This document shows, piece by piece, positions 58,466 to 64,000 of a stretch of 64,000 nt of DNA. The notes under the pieces are model-generated. The model was given only the letters and a program-made list of their open reading frames with translations, had not been told where the DNA came from and made no database searches. Position numbers and translations under genes: made by a program. Position 1 is the stretch's first letter. Each line of letters opens with the position of its first letter. The DNA comes from Aselliscus stoliczkanus. Taxonomy: Eukaryota > Chordata > Mammalia > Chiroptera > Hipposideridae. The stretch is from the NCBI GenBank assembly GCA_033961575.1, contig CM066737.1:67290771-67354770 (forward strand), given 5' to 3'.

Positions 58466-60209
58466 AATCAAGAAGTAAAATTGTCATTATATACAGATGA
58501 CATGATACTGTATATAGAGAACCCCAAAGACTCCATCAAAAATCCATCGGAACTGATAGACAAATTCAGTAAAGTAGCAGGATATAAAATCAATGTTCAC
58601 AAATCAGTGGCATTTGCATATTATAATAATAAACTAACGGAAGGAGAAATTAAGAAAACTGTCCCATTTACAATTGTTTCAAGAACTATAAAATACCTAG
58701 GAATAAATTTAACCAAAGTAAAAGATCTGTACTCAGAAAATTATGACACTGAAGAAAGAAATCAAAGAAGATACAAATAAATGGAAACACCTACCGTGCT
58801 CATGGATAGAAAGAATTAATATAGTTAAAAGTCCATACTGCTTAAAGCATAATATAGATTCAATGCAATTCCTATAAACTACCAAGGGCATTTTTTCACA
58901 GAAATAGAAAATATAATCCTAAAATTTATATGGAACCATAAAAGACCCCGAATAGCCTTGGCAATCCTGAGAAATAAGAACAAAGTCGGGGGTATCATGC
59001 TACCAGACATCAAAACATACTAAAAGGTGACAGTAATCAAAACAGTATGGTACTGGCATAAAAACAGGCATATAGACCAGTGGAACAGAACAGAGATCTC
59101 AGAAATAAATCCATGTATATATGAACAGTTAATCTATGACAATGGAAGCAAGAATTTACTCTGGGGTAAAGATAGTCTATGTAATAAATGGTGCTGGGAA
59201 AATTGGACTGACACATGTAAAAATATGAAAATGGACCGCTTCCTTATGCCATATACAAGAACAAATTCAAAATGGATTAAAGACTTAAATGTAAGACCTG
59301 AAACCATAAAGCTCCTAGAAGAAATACAGGGAGTAAATTTGTAGACATTACTCTGAGCAATATTTTTACTGATACATCCCCATGGACAAGGGCAGTAAAA
59401 GAAAAAAATGAACATATGGGATTATATCAAACTTAAAAGTTTTTTCACAACAAAGGAAACCATCAATAAAACAAAAAGGAAGCCTACTGAATGGGAGAAT
59501 ATATTTGTCAACGATATATCTGATAAGGGGTTAATATCCAAAATTTATAAAACACTCATGCAACTCAACACCAAATAAACAACCCAATTAGAAAATGGGC
59601 AGAAGATATGAAGAGACATTTCTCTAAAGAGGACATACAGAAGGCCAACAGGCATATGAAAAAATGCTCAACCTCACTGGTCATTAGGTAAATGCAAATA
59701 AAAACCAAAATGAGATACCACCTCACTCCGGTCAGAATGGCTATCATCAATAAATCAACAAACAACAAGTGCTGGTGGGGCTGTGGGGAAAAGGGGACCC
59801 TGCTGCACTGTTGGTGGGATTGCAGATTGGTGCAGCCACTATGGAAGTCAGTATGGAGGTATCTCAAAAAATTGGAAATGGAACTACCTTTTGACCCAGC
59901 AATTCCACTCCTAGGTATTTATCCTGAAAAATCCAAGACACTAATTAAAAAAATATATGCACCCCTATGTTCATTGCAGCGATATTTACAATAGCCAAGA
60001 TTTGGAAACAATCGAAATGCTCATTGGTAGATGACTGGATTAAGAAACTATGGTACATTTACACAATGGAATATTATGCAGCTATAAAGAAGAAAGAAAT
60101 CGTACCACTTGCAGTGATATGGATGGACCTAGAGAACATTATGTTAAGTGAAATAAGTCATTCAGAGAAAGACAAATACCATATGATCTCACTTATATGT
60201 GGAATCTAA
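56614..60209 (+). pseudogene. L1 ORF2 relic
   Basis: The endonuclease part retains TIIVGDFHTPLSPMDRSSRQ, where the usual Asn after the motif's Asp-Phe is His, and [20 protein letters not shown]. The reverse transcriptase carries [10 protein letters not shown], interrupted by the SINE. It then reads [16 protein letters not shown]: the active-site YADD is YTDD (58490-58501). The C-terminus (59692-60209) keeps [18 protein letters not shown] and [20 protein letters not shown]. Several frameshifts; inactive. Confidence 0.9.
58316..58469 (+). mobile_element. Short tRNA-derived SINE with (TAAA)n tail
   Basis: GAGCTGGCCGAGTTGCGTGG, GCTGGCTTGGGAAGCCAGT, the B-box-like GGTTCGGGTCC and GAGGGTCAGTGACACTGCCC, followed by a roughly 56-bp (TAAA)n array. 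Flanked by a perfect 16-bp duplication AAGAAGTAAAATTGTC (58300-58315 and 58470-58485). It sits immediately before the reverse transcriptase active site. Confidence 0.96.
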
Positions 60210-60739
60210 AGAATTGAATAAATGATCAATGTAAACAGAAATAGTCTTAGAGACACAAAGAAAAAACTGATGAGTGCTAGATGGGATGGGCATGAAGGAG
60301 AAGGGTGAAGGATGAGGCAACATAAACTGATAACTACAATACTACTGCAGAGATAAAAGAGACAGTTTAGGGAATACAATCAATAAGGTTGTTAATATTT
60401 TTTTAGGAGACCAGATGGACTCATGTCTTGTCAGGGAGACCACTTCATGGATGGTGTAGTGGCCTTACCACTGCTCTGTACATCTGAAGATGCCACTGAA
60501 TAATATTATATGTCAACTATAATTTAACACATATATAGTCAGGGGATGTGGAATATAGTGTGGGGATGGAGTCAATGGAATTGCAATAGATATGTATGAT
60601 ATTGGGGGTCAGGGGCAGGGGAGGGGGGAGTCACTTTGTAAGGGGTGAAAAAAATAACTATTGCATTGTTTTGTACATCTGTAACTAGTAATAACAATAA
60701 TAATAGTAAAGTTTAAAAAATATATGTTATTTATAAAAA

Positions 60740-61155
60740 TTATGTTAGTAGAAAAATTATCTAAAATAAAATAGTAAGTTCAAATAGTGGTCAATAATGT
60801 TTTTCAAAGAGCAAAAACAATCCACTTGAATGTAAATTTAAAATTGTTAAGATAATTTGTGGCTGGTGATTCACATTTCTTTTAGTAACTGCTTGCCATT
60901 CCTACAAATGGAAAACTATTCAAGGCAGGTACCTTGTTTTTTTGTTTTGTTTTGTTTTGTTTTTTAGGTCTTATGTAGTGACTTACATAAAAATAATACA
61001 ATTTTTATGTCAGTGATGCCATTATTAATATTAATTTGAGTAGATTAGTGAAAACATTTTCCCCAGGGAAACTAATCTCTAACTTTAACATGTAAGTTAA
61101 TATAAAAATAAAATTCAATTTTGACAACTTTATTTTTAAAAAACTTGCCCTGAAA
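60740..61155. other. Unique AT-rich DNA
   Basis: No gene. A (TTTTG)n run lies at about 60937-60965. Confidence 0.55.
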
Positions 61156-61162
61156 TAAAACT

Positions 61163-61271
61163 TTTTTTTTTTTTTTTGAGGGCAGTATCACTGGCCCTCA
61201 TGTATGGGACCCGAACCGGGGCCTCTGGCATCCCAAGCCAGCACTTATCCACTGTGCCACTCAGCCGGCCC
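61163..61271 (-). mobile_element. Short tRNA-derived SINE
   Basis: Minus-strand copy: poly-T, GAGGGCAGTATCACTGGCCC, CTGGCATCCCAAGCCAG, GTGCCACTCAGCCGGCC. Flanked by TAAAACT (61156-61162 and 61272-61278). Confidence 0.94.
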
Positions 61272-61279
61272 TAAAACTA

Positions 61280-62395
61280 TTTTTTTAAATAGAAAAGATC
61301 TATGCTAATAAAAATTTTTCATAATATGTACAAACTCCTCTTTGAACTTACTTTACAGTGATATTAGATGTTTCTGCATTTTCTTATTTTGTTCTGCAAG
61401 TTCTCTAAAGGATAGAACTACATAATGCCGAACATTCCACTATATCATAAAAACAAGGTAAATTGCTATGTTTTGTGGAAGGGAAAAAAAAAAGTAGACA
61501 AATTAGTTTATCATGTAACAGTTTTAGAACCAATACTGGAAAGAGCCATGTAAAGACAGGTCTGACCCTTTTTATAGCAAAGGACACCAAGGCCTGCTTT
61601 GCCAACTTCAGTTATACAAAATAATTTAAAACCAACAGTCTTCTTGGCAATGCTTAGATGACCTAATCTGCTCAATGCACATACTTCATGATCAAATGAT
61701 GACATTTCTGTTGCCCTGTTTTCTCAATAATTGTAACTAATATTTCTTTTCTATGCTAGAAGGACAACAGAAACTTTCCTGTTCCATGGAAAAATTGTTA
61801 ATATCATCTTGCTGCTTCCTAATTCTATATTTCATATATCTTATCTATATGTCATATACAAGGAGGAAAAAGGAAAGTATCTTTTATTTCCATTGTAAAA
61901 AATAGTAGTTAAAAACTTGAATTTCCATTTTTAAATTGTAAAACAATATTAGGGAAAAAATGTGTCATGGATACTGTAATTACTTCCTTTCTATAGTTAA
62001 TAAAGCAAACACTAGTAATGATGGGAGATAAGTCCTCTGAGCTACTATGAAAAAAATATGACTTCATGGCTTTTCTAGAGAATTTACTTTCAATTGACAA
62101 ATGTGGTGGCTCCTTGTTTTAACTGAACAATGTCAACATTTGAAAACTAGGTCTTTGGTTTATTTTTTCCCCTCTTCTATTTTAAGAACTACATATTTAA
62201 ACATTTCCCTCTGCTGATTCTACATCAAGTAACATTACAAAACAATCAGAAGAAAAAGACCAGAAGTAATAAATGTAAATATTAGCCATTACTTAGAAAA
62301 CTAACAATTAGCTGATATAGAATACCACTGATTTTGGAAAGTTGACTCTACCTTGAAATGGATTCAAGGTGAAAAGTAAAACTAACTTGAAAGTA
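61280..62395. other. Unique AT-rich DNA
   Basis: No gene or repeat recognised. Confidence 0.55.
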
Positions 62396-62399
62396 GAAA

Positions 62400-62640
62400 A
62401 GAGCTTACTATAATTGAATAACTACTATGTATCCTGTAGTTTTATGCATTATTTTATTTATTTTAGGAAATGTTGGAAAATTGATACCATCCCCATTTTA
62501 CATTTCTATTTTTCTTAAATTTTTCACATTTCAAAGTTTATTCCCCATTTACTTTTTATTTAATTGAATTTAGGTGAAATGGAAGCTTGAATGAGGTAAA
62601 GTCACTATTGATAAAATCATTTGGGTTACTCAGAAAACTC
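62400..62640 (+). repeat. Possible MIR fragment
   Basis: AACTACTATGTATCCTGTAG, TTTTATGCATTATTTTATTT and CCATCCCCATTTTACATTTC resemble the MIR 3' half. Diverged; moderate support only. Confidence 0.5.
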
Positions 62641-62644
62641 AGCT

Positions 62645-63000
62645 TGAGAAATTCATTATTTGACCCATTTCCATGGATCTTATATTCTTTTCACACATCA
62701 AACGACTCAGGTTACTTTACTTGGAGTTTCAGGTGATCTAAGACTTACAACTAAAATCTATATATGCCATATTTTATAAAAAACAAACAACTGTAAGCAA
62801 ATAATTTCTCAAAAGCCTGGAAAGATGGTTTATCACAATGGAATACATATATTCTTGAGATTACATTTCTCCTCAGTGTTTTTGCTTTTCACTCACACAA
62901 GAAAAAAATAGATGGAATAAACAAAACAGCATTACAATTCAAAAAAACAGTGAGGATAACACAAAGAAAACCAAGTGGGGATGCATGTTTCAAAAGAAAA
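62645..63000. other. Unique DNA
   Basis: No gene or repeat recognised. Confidence 0.5.
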
Positions 63001-63004
63001 ATTG

Positions 63005-63208
63005 CATAGGTTTCAAGTGTACAGTTCTATTACACATCATCTATATATTGCATTGTATGTTCACCACCCAGTCAGTTCTCCGTCCATCACCATATACTTG
63101 ATCCCCTTTTCTCTCTTCTACCATCCCTTCTCCCCCTTTACACTCTGAAACCACTAATCTGTTGTCTGTGTCTATGAGTTTTTGCGTCTTTGTTTGTCTT
63201 GATCTTGA
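63005..63208 (-). mobile_element. Antisense L1 3' UTR fragment
   Basis: The given strand reads ATAGGTTTCAAGTGTACAGT, AGTTCTCCGTCCATCACCATA and TGTCTGTGTCTATGAGTTTT, the complement of the L1 3' end at 39060-39250. No poly-T tail is left. Confidence 0.87.
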
Positions 63209-63235
63209 ACCTCTATCCTCCAGAACTTTGAGGGA

Positions 63236-63302
63236 AAAAAAATTCCTATTGTTTAAGGCACCTAGTCCATGGTATTTTGTTATAGCAACCCTAGCAGCAG
63301 GC
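63236..63302 (+). mobile_element. MLT1-like LTR 3' end fragment
   Basis: TTGTTTAAGGCACCTAGTCC and ATGGTATTTTGTTATAGCAA resemble the MLT1 LTR 3' end (TTGTTTAAGCCACCCAGTCT, ATGGTATTTTGTTATAGCAG). Only about 65 bp. Confidence 0.55.
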
Positions 63303-63805
63303 TCTTGGCTCTGCCTGTGTGTGGTACCATTATCAATAATTTTGGGATTTATTGAGGATTTTTTTATTGAGTGTCTGATATAATCTACTGCTAAGTACAG
63401 CCTTATTAAAATACACCAAATCAACAAGAAAATTTTGATTCAATTAGCTGAACATAGGCAGGCGAGAGTGAGATTGTTTTTAAATATTCCTGTTTTCTGT
63501 ATCATATCTTGGGAAACAAAAATAAAATTGCTGCACAATTATATTCATTGTAATCATGGCTAGCATATGAGCATTGAGAAACTGTCATTTTACTAAATTT
63601 ATCTCAATTCAACATCATCCAATTTTCATCTCAAATTCACTAGAAGAATTGGTCAGTATAACACCTTTATTTTATTGCTCTTTGATCAAAGATTATTATG
63701 ATTTTTAACATAGAAGGTAGTCTAGTAAAGTGGAAGAAGACAGGGCACAGAGAGGTCAGAACATAAGGAGGGTAGCCCTGTTCCTAACAGTAGGACATTT
63801 TTTTG
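63303..63805. other. Unique DNA
   Basis: No gene or repeat recognised. Confidence 0.5.
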
Positions 63806-63809
63806 AGCC

Positions 63810-63905
63810 AGGGAATATTACTTCATGTTCCTGAACCTCATTTCATCATCTGAAAAAATGGAGGTTGGAGGGTAAACTAAATAATTTCTAAGGATTTCTC
63901 CAGTT
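63810..63905 (+). repeat. MIR SINE fragment
   Basis: AATATTACTTCATGTTCCTG, AACCTCATTTCATCATCTGA and AAAAATGGAGG follow the MIR core-to-3' junction (ACTTAACCTCTCTGTGCCTC, TTTCCTCATCTGTAAAATGG). Confidence 0.6.
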
Positions 63906-64000
63906 CTGACAATATATTATCCCAAAATAATGTTCTTTTTATATAATATGTTCTGTTTATTTTACTTGAATTCAATTATGCCAGTCATAAATGAACACAT

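Larger units (their letters stand above)
56614..60720 (+). mobile_element. 5'-truncated L1 with SINE inside
   Basis: The copy starts within the ORF2 endonuclease (CAGATATTGTCAGACATAAA) and runs to the 3' UTR and a short A-rich end. It is flanked by TATATATTATTATAAAA (56597-56613) and TATATGTTATTTATAAAA (60721-60738), a slightly diverged target duplication. It aligns closely with the antisense L1 at 26626-31915 over ORF2, so the two are sister copies. A short SINE interrupts it at 58316-58469. Confidence 0.93.

Overview
This is intergenic or deep intronic DNA from a placental mammal. Three things support that: many L1 LINE copies of several ages, ancient mammal-wide repeats (MIR, L2, MER5A-like, MLT1-like), and a young tRNA-derived SINE family. 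I see no host protein-coding exon, no structural RNA gene and no CRISPR array. The long open frames are all retroelement or transposon remnants. The species is not fixed. The SINE family and mariner relics would suit a bat or a similar lineage, but I cannot match the SINE to a named family from sequence alone.

Layout. 1-10030 is mostly unique AT-rich DNA carrying an L1 3' end, a long SINE split by a 944-bp solo LTR with a perfect 6-bp target duplication, a complete but dead mariner (4985-6298) and two short SINEs. 10031-20065 is an old L1 split by a near-complete L1 of about 7 kb (13011-19997); that L1 carries a SINE in its 5' UTR and appears to end in serial 3' transductions. 20066-25547 is mostly unique DNA with MIR, a MER5A-like element, SINEs and a truncated antisense L1. 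25548-41005 is a very old antisense L1 that received a SINE, an antisense L1 with an open ORF1 (26626-31915) and an opposite-strand, apparently full-length L1 (32700-39355).

41006-50403 holds an MLT1-like LTR, a palindromic mariner (45949-46837) and a large inverted duplication (arms 46972-48048 and 49732-50403). One arm carries a SINE; the other keeps the empty site. 50404-64000 has an L1 tail, a second LTR with a GTGGGTGCCA-type minisatellite, an L2-like fragment, a 5'-truncated L1 (56614-60720) with a SINE inside its reverse transcriptase, and mostly unique AT-rich DNA.

No pathway is encoded here. What the window records is the order of insertion events, readable from target duplications and from which element interrupts which. 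L1 enzymes supplied in trans are the likely mobilisers of the SINEs. The most informative loci are the SINE-marked inverted duplication, the L1 with apparent serial transductions, the palindromic mariner, and the solo LTR inside a SINE.
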